DNA of 64,000 nt from Pigmentiphaga sp. NML030171 (GCF_002188635.1 NZ_NINX01000039.1:248001-312000), one strand, 5' to 3'. Counted from the stretch's first letter, positions 41,216-49,595 are shown. Notes: generated by a model from the letters alone, not told the origin. Made by a program: numbers and translations.

Positions 41216-42013
41216 CTACCCTTCGCCCCGGTTGCGTTCGGCCAGGTAACGGCCGGGCGGCTTGCCCATGGCCTTCCTGAACATCGTGATGAAGGCGCTG
41301 ACCGACTCGTAGCCCAGGTCCATCGCCACGCGCTGCACTGCCATGCCGGCGGACAGGCGCTGCAGCGCGACGATGACGTGCAGTTGCTGGCGCCAGCGGC
41401 CGAAACTCATGCCCGTCTCCGCCTTGATCAACCGGGCCAGGCTGCGCTCGCTCATCGCCACCTGCTGCGCCCACTCGGCCACGGTGTTGCGGTTCGCGGG
41501 GTCGGACGCCAGCGCGTCGGCGATGCGGCGCAGGCGGCTGTGCGCGGGCACGGGCAGGTGCAGTTGCTCGGTGGGCATGCGCCCCAGTTGTTCCAGCAGC
41601 ACGCCCACCAGGCGGTGGGTCGGCCCGTCGGGCGGATAGTCGGTGGAGTCGGCCGCCAGGTACAGGATCAGTTCGCGCAACAGCGGCGAAATCGACAGCG
41701 TGCAGCACACTTCGGGCAACGGGGCCGTGTCCGGCTCGACGAACAGCAGGCAGACCTGGCCATGCTGCGACACCCTGTTGCTGTGCGCCATGCCGGGAGG
41801 AATCCAGACCGCGCATTGCGGCGGCACCATCCACAGGCCGGTGGGCACATGGCAGGTGACCGAACCCCGCAGCGCCAGGATCAACTGGCCCTTGCGATGC
41901 CGGTGCACCGGCTGTTCGCTGCGGCGCTGCTGCGCCGTCAGGTGCACCGCCACCACGGGCGCGACCGTGGCGTCCGGATCGAACTCGGCGAAGGCGGCTT
42001 CGAATGCTGGCAT
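41216..42013 (-). CDS. AraC family regulator, NimR-like
   Basis: This 265-residue regulator has an N-terminal cupin-type sensor (HRHRKGQLILALRGSV) and a C-terminal pair of helix-turn-helix motifs (MSERSLARLIKAETGMSFGRW, VAMDLGYESVSAFITMFRK). It is divergent from a CynX/NimT-type exporter. E. coli NimR/NimT has the same arrangement, where NimR represses a 2-nitroimidazole exporter. The 10-bp-periodic TTGGCA repeat next to its start is a likely operator. Confidence 0.9.
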   Translation of the reverse strand: MPAFEAAFAEFDPDATVAPVVAVHLTAQQRRSEQPVHRHRKGQLILALRGSVTCHVPTGLWMVPPQCAVWIPPGMAHSNRVSQHGQVCLLFVEPDTAPLPEVCCTLSISPLLRELILYLAADSTDYPPDGPTHRLVGVLLEQLGRMPTEQLHLPVPAHSRLRRIADALASDPANRNTVAEWAQQVAMSERSLARLIKAETGMSFGRWRQQLHVIVALQRLSAGMAVQRVAMDLGYESVSAFITMFRKAMGKPPGRYLAERNRGEG

Positions 42014-42022
42014 GGCGAACGT

Positions 42023-42038
42023 TTGGCAGATTTTGGCA
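42023..42038. promoter_or_regulatory. Direct repeat TTGGCA-N4-TTGGCA, candidate AraC-type operator
   Basis: Two TTGGCA copies with a 10-bp period lie 10 bp before the AraC-type start codon, in the divergent gap with the exporter. AraC-family proteins often bind such direct repeats. Confidence 0.45.
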
Positions 42039-42089
42039 ATTTAATGTCATCTTATCCAAAGACAGACAGGCGCAAAATGCCTACAGTCC

Positions 42090-43310
42090 ATGGGTATCGT
42101 TTCCGATTGCCGCCCCATGCTCCCGCTTTCCGCTTCGCATTCCGTGTCTCGCCAAGCCTGGCTCATCGCCGGCATCCTGCTGATCGCCTCCAACCTGCGC
42201 GCGCCGGTCACCGGCGTGGCGCCCGTGCTGGACATGATACGGACCAGCCTGGACCTGACCGCCGCCCAGGCGGGCCTGCTCACCACCCTGCCCCTGCTGG
42301 CCTTCGCCGCCGGATCGCCCATCGCGGCCCTGGCTGCCCGCCGGCACGGCCTGGAACGCACGCTGATGGCGGCGCTGCTGACCCTGGTGGCGGGCCTGTG
42401 CCTGCGGTCCTCCGGCGCGGTCTGGGCCCTGTTCGCCGGGACCCTGCTGATCGGCGGTGCCATCGCCTTCGGCAACGTGCTGCTGCCCAGCCTGCTCAAG
42501 CGCGATTTCCCCGGACGCATCGCCAGCCTGACCTCCGCCTATGCGCTGACGATGGGCGTGGCCTCGGGCCTCGCCTCGATGATCGCGGTGCCGCTGGCGC
42601 TCTGGTCCGCCGGCCCGGGGTGGCCGCTGGCCCTGCTCGCCCCCATCGTGATCGCCATCGCCAGCGCCCTCGTCTGGCTGCCTCAACTGCGCACCCCGGC
42701 TCCGGTCGCGGCGCCCGCCGGTCCCACCCAGGCCCGCCCCCGGCCGGTGTGGAAATCGGCGCTGGCGTGGCAGATCACGCTGTTCCTCGGCCTGAACTCG
42801 CTGGTGTATTACATCGTTTCCAGCTGGCTGCCCTCCATGCTGCACGACGCCGGCTACCCGCCGGGCTCGACCGGATCGGTCCATGGCATGTTGCAGATCG
42901 CCTCGGCCGTCGTCGGCCTGCCGCTGCTCGCGCTGGTGCGCCGCGTGCGCGACCAGCGCTGGCTGGCGGTCGGCTGCACGGGACTGTCCATCGCGGCCCT
43001 GCTGGGCCTGCTGGTCGCTCCATCGTGGGCCGCGGCGTGGGCCATCCTGTATGGCTGCGGCGGCGGCGCGTCCATCATCCTGGGGCTGGCATTCGTCAGC
43101 CTGCGTGTCGGCAACGCACAGCAGGCGGCCGCGCTGTCCGGCATGGCCCAGGCCGTGGGCTATTTGCTGGCCGCGGGCGGTCCCACCGCCATCGGCGCGG
43201 TACACGACCTCACGGGCGGATGGACGGTCGCGCTGCTGATCTGCCTGGTCTTTGCCTGCGCCCAGGCCGTGTTCGGCCTGTACGCCGGACGGCACCGCCA
43301 ACTGGCCTAG
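42090..43310 (+). CDS. CynX/NimT family MFS transporter
   Basis: This 406-residue major facilitator protein has twelve predicted spans and the family start AGILLIASNLRAPVTGVAPVLD. CynX/NimT relatives export cyanate-type or nitroimidazole compounds, though true substrates vary. ATG 42090 and 42117 are both possible starts, neither with a ribosome site. It is divergent from the AraC-type regulator, which probably controls it. Confidence 0.88.
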   Translation: MGIVSDCRPMLPLSASHSVSRQAWLIAGILLIASNLRAPVTGVAPVLDMIRTSLDLTAAQAGLLTTLPLLAFAAGSPIAALAARRHGLERTLMAALLTLVAGLCLRSSGAVWALFAGTLLIGGAIAFGNVLLPSLLKRDFPGRIASLTSAYALTMGVASGLASMIAVPLALWSAGPGWPLALLAPIVIAIASALVWLPQLRTPAPVAAPAGPTQARPRPVWKSALAWQITLFLGLNSLVYYIVSSWLPSMLHDAGYPPGSTGSVHGMLQIASAVVGLPLLALVRRVRDQRWLAVGCTGLSIAALLGLLVAPSWAAAWAILYGCGGGASIILGLAFVSLRVGNAQQAAALSGMAQAVGYLLAAGGPTAIGAVHDLTGGWTVALLICLVFACAQAVFGLYAGRHRQLA

Positions 43311-43410
43311 GGCCCGAGACACATAACAGCTTTGATGGCCCGACGATAGGCGGGCCCGGCTCCTCCTTCTAAAGTGTGGCGTGAAAAGAACCACAACAGA
43401 GGAGATGTCC

Positions 43411-44394
43411 ATGGGTTTTCATCGACGACGCGCCTGCCTGGCGCTGACGCAGGCGGCGCTCCTGCTGGCCGTGGCCGGCGGCGCGGGGGCGGCCGGATTT
43501 CCCGATCGCGCGCTGCGGCTCGTCGTTCCGTTTCCCGCCGGAGGCGCCGCCGACATCATGGCACGCGGCCTGGCCCAGCAACTGACGGAGCAACTGGGCC
43601 AGCAGGTGGTGATCGAAAACCGCGGCGGCGCGGGCGGCACGACGGCTGCCGAGGCCGTCGCCCACGCGGCCCCGGACGGCTACACGCTGTTCTTCGCCAC
43701 CATGGGCACGCAGGCCATCAACCCCTCGCTGTACCCCAAGCTGCGCTACGACCCCATCAAGGATTTCGAATACGTCAGCCTGACCCACACCACGCCGCGC
43801 GTGCTGGTCGTCCATCCCTCGGTGCCGGCGAAGACCGTGGAAGAACTGATCGCGCTGGCGAAGGCGCAGCCTGGCGCGCTGACCTACGGCTCGGCCGGCA
43901 ACGGCAGCTCCAGCCACCTGTCGGGCGCGTTGTTCGCATCGATGGCGGATGTGCGGCTGCTGCACGTTCCCTACAAGGGCAGCGCTCCGCTGCTGAACGA
44001 CGTGCTGGCGGGACGGGTGTCCATGACCTTCGATTCGTACGCGGTGTATGCCGAGCACATACGCAGCGGCAAGGTACGCGCGCTGGGCGTCACCAGCCTC
44101 AAGCGCATGAGCGCGCTGCCCGACGTGCCGGCGATCGCCGAAGCCGGCCTGCCCGGCTACGACGTCTCGAACTGGCTCGGGCTGCTGGCCCCCCGGGGCA
44201 CGCCGGCAGCGGTAGTGGACCGGTTGCACGGCGCCGTGGTCCGCGGCATGGCGGACGAGTCCGCGCGGCGCCGGCTGGCGGGCATGGGAATAGAAGCGAC
44301 CTCCAGCACGCCGGCCGAATTCGTCGACATGGTCAGGGCCGAGATTCCCAAGTGGGAAGCCGTGGTGAAGAAATCCGGCGCGACGGTCGACTAG
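43411..44394 (+). CDS. Bug/TctC family periplasmic binding protein
   Basis: This 327-residue exported binding protein has a signal peptide ending near GGAGAAGFPDRALRL. Family motifs follow: RLVVPFPAGGAAD, VVIENRGGAGGTTAAE, PDGYTLFFAT, and LHVPYKGSAPLL. ATG 43411 is chosen because GAGGAG precedes it by 6-7 bp; the ATG at 43405 is too close to it. The gene stands alone, without a catabolic partner, unlike the other two Bug genes in the window. Confidence 0.9.
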   Translation: MGFHRRRACLALTQAALLLAVAGGAGAAGFPDRALRLVVPFPAGGAADIMARGLAQQLTEQLGQQVVIENRGGAGGTTAAEAVAHAAPDGYTLFFATMGTQAINPSLYPKLRYDPIKDFEYVSLTHTTPRVLVVHPSVPAKTVEELIALAKAQPGALTYGSAGNGSSSHLSGALFASMADVRLLHVPYKGSAPLLNDVLAGRVSMTFDSYAVYAEHIRSGKVRALGVTSLKRMSALPDVPAIAEAGLPGYDVSNWLGLLAPRGTPAAVVDRLHGAVVRGMADESARRRLAGMGIEATSSTPAEFVDMVRAEIPKWEAVVKKSGATVD

Positions 44395-44409
44395 GGGCTG
44401 CCCAGCGGC

Positions 44410-45321
44410 TCAGGCGCCCCAGCCCACCGCGCGCATCGTCACGCCCATGTCCGCGGTGGCGCCCGGCGCGATTTCCAGCACGTCGTCCCAGACCCGGGCC
44501 GTCTCGATGCACAACATGTCGCGCCAGGCATCGGGACGGAACTGCGACAGGCGCAGCGATTTGTCCACCCAGGGGTTCCAGACCACGGCCGAACGCGAGC
44601 CCGCCGCGTGGATCTGGATGCTGCGCCGCCAGCCCGGATCGCGGATCTGTATCGGTCCGGACAGGCCGGTATAGATGCGGTCGGTTTCCCCCCGGATGGC
44701 CAGCGGCCCCTCCTGCACCTGCGAGCTCCAGCCCCTCAAGGTATCGACGTAGGCCGCGCCGTCCAACCCTTCGATCGCCACGTCGCGTGCGTCGCTCACG
44801 GCGAAATAGGTATGCAGCGCCTGGCTCAGGGCCAAGGTGTCCGGACCCAGGTTGCGGGTGGACAGGGTCAGCGTGAGCGCATCGCCCAGGCGGATATCCA
44901 GCGCCACGGCGGCCGGGTGGTTCCAGCCGCCGTGGCCGGCCGGCAGGTCCAGCCGCAGCCGCAGGCACGCGGCGTCGCCATCGACCCGCGCCCCGTCTTC
45001 CTGCCAGTCCAGCGCGCGTACGAAACCATGCGCCGGCGCGTCGGCGCCGGGCGCCAGCATCGCGCGGACCGCCTCGGGATTGCGGTCGAACTGGCCGAAC
45101 CACGGCCAGCAGACGGGAATCCCGCCACGCAGCGACGAGCCGGTCCGGAATTCGGCCTGGTCGCTCAGCCATACCACCGGCGGCTGTCCGGTGGGTGCGT
45201 AGTACAGGACCTGCGCGCCCTGGCGCGCCACCAGCGCCTCGCCATGGGGAGAAACCAGGCGCCAGCACGGCAGGCTTTTGACGGTCGTGGCGACGACGGC
45301 CGCCGGACGGTGTGCGCTCAT
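44410..45321 (-). CDS. D-hexose-6-phosphate mutarotase, YeaD-like
   Basis: This 303-residue enzyme of the aldose-1-epimerase superfamily probably interconverts anomers of hexose-6-phosphates. Family features include SLRGGIPVCWPWFG near the N-terminus, APAHGFVRALDW, and the late VVWNPWVDKS and CIETARV segments. It starts 4 bp after the stop of the siderophore-interacting protein gene, so it is probably the last gene of a padR-sip-yeaD operon. A metabolic link to iron or nickel control is not obvious. Confidence 0.87.
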   Translation of the reverse strand: MSAHRPAAVVATTVKSLPCWRLVSPHGEALVARQGAQVLYYAPTGQPPVVWLSDQAEFRTGSSLRGGIPVCWPWFGQFDRNPEAVRAMLAPGADAPAHGFVRALDWQEDGARVDGDAACLRLRLDLPAGHGGWNHPAAVALDIRLGDALTLTLSTRNLGPDTLALSQALHTYFAVSDARDVAIEGLDGAAYVDTLRGWSSQVQEGPLAIRGETDRIYTGLSGPIQIRDPGWRRSIQIHAAGSRSAVVWNPWVDKSLRLSQFRPDAWRDMLCIETARVWDDVLEIAPGATADMGVTMRAVGWGA

Positions 45322-45325
45322 GCCT

Positions 45326-46141
45326 TCAATCCTCGTGCTTGTCGTGGGTGGCCGCGGCGCCCAGCTTCCAGTAGCCGGCCGCCTTGATCCATTCCTTGGG
45401 TAGCTGCCAGTTCTCGACCAAGACCTGGCGCACCCGCTTGGCCACGCCGGACTCGGCCGCGACCCAGGCGTACCAGTCGCCCTGCGGCTTGCCCAGCCCC
45501 GCCACGGCCTGCGCCAGCAGCTCGGGGCTGCCGGGCGCCACGCCGTCGCGATGGACCCAGCGGACGTCCACGTCGGCCCGCGTGTCGAACGACTGCTCCT
45601 CGGCTGCGTCGGCCACTTCGGCCACGACCACGGCGCGCGCGCCCGCGGGCAGTTCTTCCAGCCGGCGGGCGATGGCCGGCAGCGCGGTTTCGTCGCCCAC
45701 CAGCAGATAGCCGTCGAACTCCCCTTCCATCACGAAGGAGCCGCGGGGACCGCCCACGCCCAGGTACTGCCCGGCTTCGGCGCGTGCCGCCCATTCGGCG
45801 GCGGGGCCGTCGCCATGCAGCGCGAACTCGATGTCGAGCTCGCCCGCCTGGGCGTCGTAGCGGCGCGGCGTGTAGTCGCGCGCCGCCGGACGGGGCTGGC
45901 CCTCGGGAAACACCATGCCGTTGGGCCCCGGCGTGGGCACCACCGGCCGCTGCTGGCCGGGCGCGGGAAAGAACAGCTTGACGTGATCGTCGTGCGCGGC
46001 GCTGGAGAAGCCGGCCAGGTCGTCGCCCTCCAGCGTCACCCGCAACAGGCGCGGCGTGACCTTGCGCACCGCGCGCACGCGCAGCAGGCGGAACTTCAGT
46101 TCGTGACGGACGCGGCGCACCGCGCGTTCGGTTTTTTCCAT
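45326..46141 (-). CDS. Siderophore-interacting protein (FAD-dependent ferric reductase)
   Basis: SIP proteins use FAD and NAD(P)H to reduce ferric siderophores in the cytosol and release iron. The 271-residue protein has the FAD motif RDYTPRRYD, a nicotinamide domain (LLVGDETALPAIARRLEELP) and a C-terminal WYAWVAAESGVAKRVRQ-like segment. It follows a PadR-type regulator after 34 bp. The pair matches E. coli YqjI (nickel-responsive PadR) and YqjH (ferric reductase), so metal-responsive control is likely. Confidence 0.92.
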   Translation of the reverse strand: MEKTERAVRRVRHELKFRLLRVRAVRKVTPRLLRVTLEGDDLAGFSSAAHDDHVKLFFPAPGQQRPVVPTPGPNGMVFPEGQPRPAARDYTPRRYDAQAGELDIEFALHGDGPAAEWAARAEAGQYLGVGGPRGSFVMEGEFDGYLLVGDETALPAIARRLEELPAGARAVVVAEVADAAEEQSFDTRADVDVRWVHRDGVAPGSPELLAQAVAGLGKPQGDWYAWVAAESGVAKRVRQVLVENWQLPKEWIKAAGYWKLGAAATHDKHED

Positions 46142-46175
46142 GATGGATCTTTCCAGAATGAGGTTGGAGGAGCGC

Positions 46176-46721
46176 CTACTTGCCCAGGATCTCGGCGGTG
46201 GCGCGTCTCAGGATGGCGGCGATGCGGATGGCCTCGCCGCCCTCACAGGCGCCTGCCTGGAGCAGCGCCTGCTTCAGGCCGTAGCGCGCCAGCATGAGGT
46301 CCTCGGGCGTGCCCGGCGCGATGGTGTCCAGGCCGTCCTCGCCTTCGAACACGCGGCGCACCTGCGCCATGCGGGCGCCCACCTTGGCGAGCTCGGCCAG
46401 GATGCGCTCGGCCTGCCCGCGATGGCGCGCCAGATGGGCGCTGCCTTCCTCGGTCAGGCGATAGCGCTTCTTCGTGCCTTCCACGGAGACCACCGCGTGG
46501 CCCACGTCCTCGAGGTAGGCCAACGCCGGATACACCATGCCCGAACTGGGGTTGTAGAAACCCGACGAGCGCTCGGCCAGTTGCTTGATCAGTTCGTAGC
46601 CGTGGCTGGGCTGCTCTTCCAGCAGCGCCAGCAGGATGAGCTGCAGGTCTTCGGCGGCGAGCTTGCGCCCCATGCGCATGCCCATGCCGCGTCCGCCAGG
46701 AGAAATCTCATTGCGTTGCAT
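46176..46721 (-). CDS. PadR family regulator, YqjI-like
   Basis: This 181-residue repressor has the PadR winged helix (LILLALLEEQPSHGYELIKQL, then SSGMVYPALAYLEDVG) and a C-terminal helical dimer domain. Its start MQRNEISPGGRGMGMRMGRK is methionine-rich but lacks the His-rich tail of E. coli YqjI. Its neighbour is a ferric reductase, as in yqjI-yqjH. A 12-bp-periodic AT-rich element lies 33 bp upstream and is the likely autoregulatory operator. Confidence 0.88.
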   Translation of the reverse strand: MQRNEISPGGRGMGMRMGRKLAAEDLQLILLALLEEQPSHGYELIKQLAERSSGFYNPSSGMVYPALAYLEDVGHAVVSVEGTKKRYRLTEEGSAHLARHRGQAERILAELAKVGARMAQVRRVFEGEDGLDTIAPGTPEDLMLARYGLKQALLQAGACEGGEAIRIAAILRRATAEILGK

Positions 46722-46753
46722 GACCGCCTCCAGCCCATTGCGGGCGGAATGGA

Positions 46754-46792
46754 ATATCTAAAAACATATCTTTCGACATATCTTAAGACATA
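46754..46792. promoter_or_regulatory. 12-bp-periodic ATATCT repeat, likely PadR operator
   Basis: ATATCT occurs at 46754, 46766 and 46778, with ATA again at 46790: an exact 12-bp period. The last copies extend to ACATATCTT. It lies in an AT-rich patch just before the padR-type gene and is also upstream of the epsilon-like gene on the other strand. Confidence 0.6.
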
Positions 46793-46962
46793 AAAAACAG
46801 GATGCCAAGACGGGAAACGCAGCTTGTGGGCTTATCCACCACTTCTGTGGACAAGCTTGGGGATAGCATGACGGGAGCGCGGCCGGAACCGCGTGGCGAC
46901 AGGCTTGGAAACACTTGGCACAAAAGGCGGGCACCGGGCGCCCGCCTGGCCCAAAGGACATC

Positions 46963-47346
46963 ATGCAGATAGACATCGTCAACGCGGAGGCCACCGTCTT
47001 CTCGGGCGAAGGCAACTACGTGCAGCTTCCCGGCAAGGACGGATCGCTGGGGATCCTGCCCGGCCACATCCCCCTGCTGACACTGCTCAAGGAAGGAATG
47101 ATCACCATCCGGCGCGCCGAAGGCGATGAATACGTCTACGTGTCGGGCGGCCTGGCCGAAGTCATGCCTCGCGGCATCACGGTCCTGGCCGACACCGCCG
47201 TGCGCACCACGGGGCTGGACGATGCGCGGGCCGAGCAGGCGCGCGCCGCGGCGCGCGAGCGCATGCACGACCGCCTGGACGCCATGCGCTATGCCGCCGC
47301 GCGCGCCGAGCTCGTGACCAGCCTGGAATTGAAACGCGGCCGCTGA
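46963..47346 (+). CDS. Isolated ATP-synthase epsilon-subunit-like protein
   Basis: This 127-residue protein matches the F-type ATP synthase epsilon subunit. It has the N-terminal beta sandwich (MQIDIVNAEATVFSGEG, LPGKDGSLGILPGHIPLLT, VYVSGGLAEVMP) and a C-terminal helical hairpin (DARAEQARAAARERMHDRLDAM). The C-terminal helices are somewhat short against the usual 135-140 residues. ATG 46963 has AAAGGA upstream. None of its neighbours encodes an ATP synthase subunit, so this is a detached paralogue. Its role is unknown. Confidence 0.85.
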   Translation: MQIDIVNAEATVFSGEGNYVQLPGKDGSLGILPGHIPLLTLLKEGMITIRRAEGDEYVYVSGGLAEVMPRGITVLADTAVRTTGLDDARAEQARAAARERMHDRLDAMRYAAARAELVTSLELKRGR

Positions 47347-47352
47347 GCCGCC

Positions 47353-48069
47353 TCAGTCGGAAATGCTGGGCGCCCAGAAAACCTGGGCGATGGCGGGATT
47401 GCGGCCCAGCTTCTCGGTGACGCGGTCCAGGTCGCTGCCGTGGATGGAGGTGGCCATCAGCGTGGCCTTGATCTCGATCTCCTCGTCGCCGAAGGGCACG
47501 ACCTCCAGGTCGGCCAGCGGATAGTTCGCCTCTTCCAGTTCGGCCTCCAGCGCCGTCAACGCGGCGCTGCGATGGGCCGTGCCGGTGATCACGTGGATGA
47601 TGCTCGTCACCTCGGAGGACAGCACGTCCACCGGCTGACGATTGAAGGTATTGACCACCGGCCGCAGCAGCGTGTTGGCGGCCAGCACGAAGATCGTGGC
47701 CAGCACGGCCTCGGCGATGAGATCCGCACCCGCGCAGGCGCCGATCGCGGCCGATCCCCAGAGCGTGGCGGCGGTGTTCAGGCCGCGCACGTTGCCCTCT
47801 TCCCGCATGATGACCCCGGCCCCCAGGAACCCGACGCCCGAGACCACGTACGAGGCCACCCGCGCCGCGCCGTCCGAGCCCGCGATGCGCATGGCCATGT
47901 CGACGAAGATGGCGGCGCCCAGAGCCACCAGCACGTTGGTCCGCAATCCGGCGGTACGCTGCCGGTACTGTCGCTCCAGCCCGACCAGGGCCCCCAGGAT
48001 GAACGCGCTCGTCAGGCTGACGAGCGTGTCGAGCAGATCCAGCGTCTGGATGTTGGCGATTGCCTTCAT
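47353..48069 (-). CDS. mgtC: MgtC/SapB family membrane protein
   Basis: MgtC proteins limit F-type ATP synthase activity and help survival in low magnesium and in macrophages. The 238-residue protein has about five membrane helices with the signature GALVGLERQYRQRTAGLRTNVLVALGAA in two parts. A C-terminal ACT-like cytosolic domain follows (about 150-238). The ribosome site is GAGGT. A small ACT-like gene precedes it by 90 bp. The adjacent, convergent epsilon-like gene is notable because MgtC targets ATP synthase in Salmonella. Confidence 0.9.
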   Translation of the reverse strand: MKAIANIQTLDLLDTLVSLTSAFILGALVGLERQYRQRTAGLRTNVLVALGAAIFVDMAMRIAGSDGAARVASYVVSGVGFLGAGVIMREEGNVRGLNTAATLWGSAAIGACAGADLIAEAVLATIFVLAANTLLRPVVNTFNRQPVDVLSSEVTSIIHVITGTAHRSAALTALEAELEEANYPLADLEVVPFGDEEIEIKATLMATSIHGSDLDRVTEKLGRNPAIAQVFWAPSISD

Positions 48070-48159
48070 GGGACCTCGTGGGTTGTTCTTGTCGTCGACC
48101 GGAACGGGCCGGTGCCGCGCGTCCGGCCTTCGCAGGATAGCGCGGCCCCGCCGGCGTTT

Positions 48160-48483
48160 TTATTGCAGTTGTTCGTAATGCACACGCTGGATGTCGGGAT
48201 GGCGTCCCAGGCCCAGGGCCACCGAGTTCAACGCGCCGCGCAGGTGCGGCGCGCATTGCAGCGTGACCGACATCCGGTGGATGTCGTCGCCGGACGCGGC
48301 GCTGGCCACGCGCATCTGCGAGATGCGCAGGTCGCGGGCCGACAATTCGGCGTGCAGGTGCTGGCGCAGCCTGTCCAGCCGCGGGCTGGCGCTGAACACC
48401 GTCAGGCGATAGGACTGGAGCTGCTTGCGCGGGGCGCGCGCGGCCTTGCCGCCCCATGCGCTCAGGATATGGGCGAAACGCAT
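48160..48483 (-). CDS. Small ACT-like protein upstream of mgtC
   Basis: This 107-residue protein is mostly one alpha/beta domain (SYRLTVFSASPRLDRLRQHL, then IHRMSVTLQCAPHLRGALN, then HPDIQRVHYEQL). It resembles the C-terminal ACT-like domain of MgtC proteins. ATG 48481-48483 has AGGAGG upstream. It is co-directional with mgtC 90 bp downstream and probably forms an operon with it. It could bind MgtC or sense a ligand, but no function is established from the sequence. Confidence 0.65.
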   Translation of the reverse strand: MRFAHILSAWGGKAARAPRKQLQSYRLTVFSASPRLDRLRQHLHAELSARDLRISQMRVASAASGDDIHRMSVTLQCAPHLRGALNSVALGLGRHPDIQRVHYEQLQ

Positions 48484-48766
48484 GTTGACCTCCTGGCAGA
48501 CAGGAAGACGGACCATGCCGCTCGGCATACGCGGGGAAGCTGCCCGGAGGCAGGAAAAAAGATGGGAACCCTGGCAAAGGGACGACCGCATCCTGGCTTG
48601 GCAGGACGCGGCAGACAAATCTGCGGACCTGCTAAGCGGCGTTTGCCGGAACGGCGGAACTACTGCCGTCGTTATCCACGACTTGCCTCAAGAAAGATTG
48701 GAATCCTTCGATTTTAGCCCAGTCGCGGCCTAGGGACAACCCTAGGCGTCAAACGCTTCGCCTGCT
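48484..48766. other. 283-bp gap upstream of the small ACT-like gene
   Basis: The gap lies between two minus-strand genes. It contains ATGCCG-CT-CGGCAT (48515-48528) and GCAGA-CAAA-TCTGC (48611-48624), both capable of hairpins in the leader of the ACT-like/mgtC transcript. No known magnesium riboswitch was recognised. No gene is seen. Confidence 0.4.
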
Positions 48767-49438
48767 TCAACCGCCTTCGGCATGCCGCGGAAACTGTTGG
48801 TAGACCATGCGTACCCAGTCCTGGATGTAGCGTTCGTAGTGCGCCGCGTCGTGTTGCCAGAGATTGTTCAGGGCCATGCCGCGCACCAGATTCAAGGACA
48901 GGTTCAGCGCCAGTTGCGCCTGCTCGCCGGAAAAACCCGCCTTCCGGAACACCTCCAGCCAAAGCGTGTTGGTCGAGGAGCGGTAGCGCTCCATCACGGG
49001 CAGGATCTTGCTCATCAGGTCCGGGTCGGTCCGCGCCACCATGATGACCTCGATCGCGGCGATGAACGGCCAGTCGAAGTAGACGCTCCAGCAGTCCTTG
49101 ATGAAGCCCTCGATGGGGCGCTCGATCGCCTCGGGCGTATGGGCCTCGCGCTGGCCGCGGCGTATGGATTCCTCGTAGATCTCGGCCGTCGCGGCCACCA
49201 CCAGTTCGGCCTTGGTCGCGTAGTGGTGCATCAGGGCGCCGTTGGACATGCCGGCGCAACGCGCCACTTCCTTGGTGGTCAGGCCGTTGTAGCCCGAGCG
49301 CATCAACACCTCTATCGTCGCCGCCAGCAGGCGCTCGCGCGCGTCGCGGCTGCGGTTTGCCTGCGTGCGCCGCGGGCGCGCGCGCGCCGGTTCGGTCTCG
49401 GGCGTGGGGGACATCGTCTGTGGGCGGTTGGGTGGCAT
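48767..49438 (-). CDS. TetR family regulator
   Basis: This repressor (about 223 residues) has an N-terminal helix-turn-helix (DARERLLAATIEVLMRSGYNG, then VARCAGMSNGALMHHYATKAE) and a C-terminal helical ligand-binding domain. The start is uncertain (49438 or 49414); the region before the DNA-binding domain is arginine-rich and disordered. It is divergent from a Rieske oxygenase gene, whose promoter overlaps a 24-bp palindrome, so it probably represses that operon until an aromatic ligand binds. Confidence 0.88.
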   Translation of the reverse strand: MPPNRPQTMSPTPETEPARARPRRTQANRSRDARERLLAATIEVLMRSGYNGLTTKEVARCAGMSNGALMHHYATKAELVVAATAEIYEESIRRGQREAHTPEAIERPIEGFIKDCWSVYFDWPFIAAIEVIMVARTDPDLMSKILPVMERYRSSTNTLWLEVFRKAGFSGEQAQLALNLSLNLVRGMALNNLWQHDAAHYERYIQDWVRMVYQQFPRHAEGG

Positions 49439-49522
49439 CGCTCCCGGGCATCCTCGATACGGCCAAGGCCGCATCTTAGCCTCCCCTGCCGGCCGCGAGG
49501 CAGGCCTAGGGTTTTCCGCCAC

Positions 49523-49551
49523 TTACAAACCGATCACTCTGTTTGTATAAA
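49523..49551 (+). promoter_or_regulatory. Promoter of the Rieske oxygenase operon
   Basis: TTACAA (49523-49528) and TATAAA (49546-49551) are separated by 17 bp. The promoter lies 45 bp before the start codon and is covered by the TetR-type palindrome. Confidence 0.7.
49524..49547. promoter_or_regulatory. 24-bp palindrome, likely TetR operator
   Basis: TACAAAC (49524-49530) and GTTTGTA (49541-49547) form perfect 7-bp arms around CGATCACTCT. The site overlaps the promoter from -35 to -10, ideal for repression by the divergent TetR-type protein. Confidence 0.75.
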
Positions 49552-49595
49552 TCTCCCCACGAAGCCATTCAAGACGAACGCAAAAGGAGACACCC

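Noticed and set aside
48484-48766. Known magnesium riboswitch (M-box or mgtA-type) ahead of the ACT-like and mgtC genes
   Set aside because: Hairpins are present but the conserved sequence of these riboswitches was not recognised, so only a structured leader is claimed.
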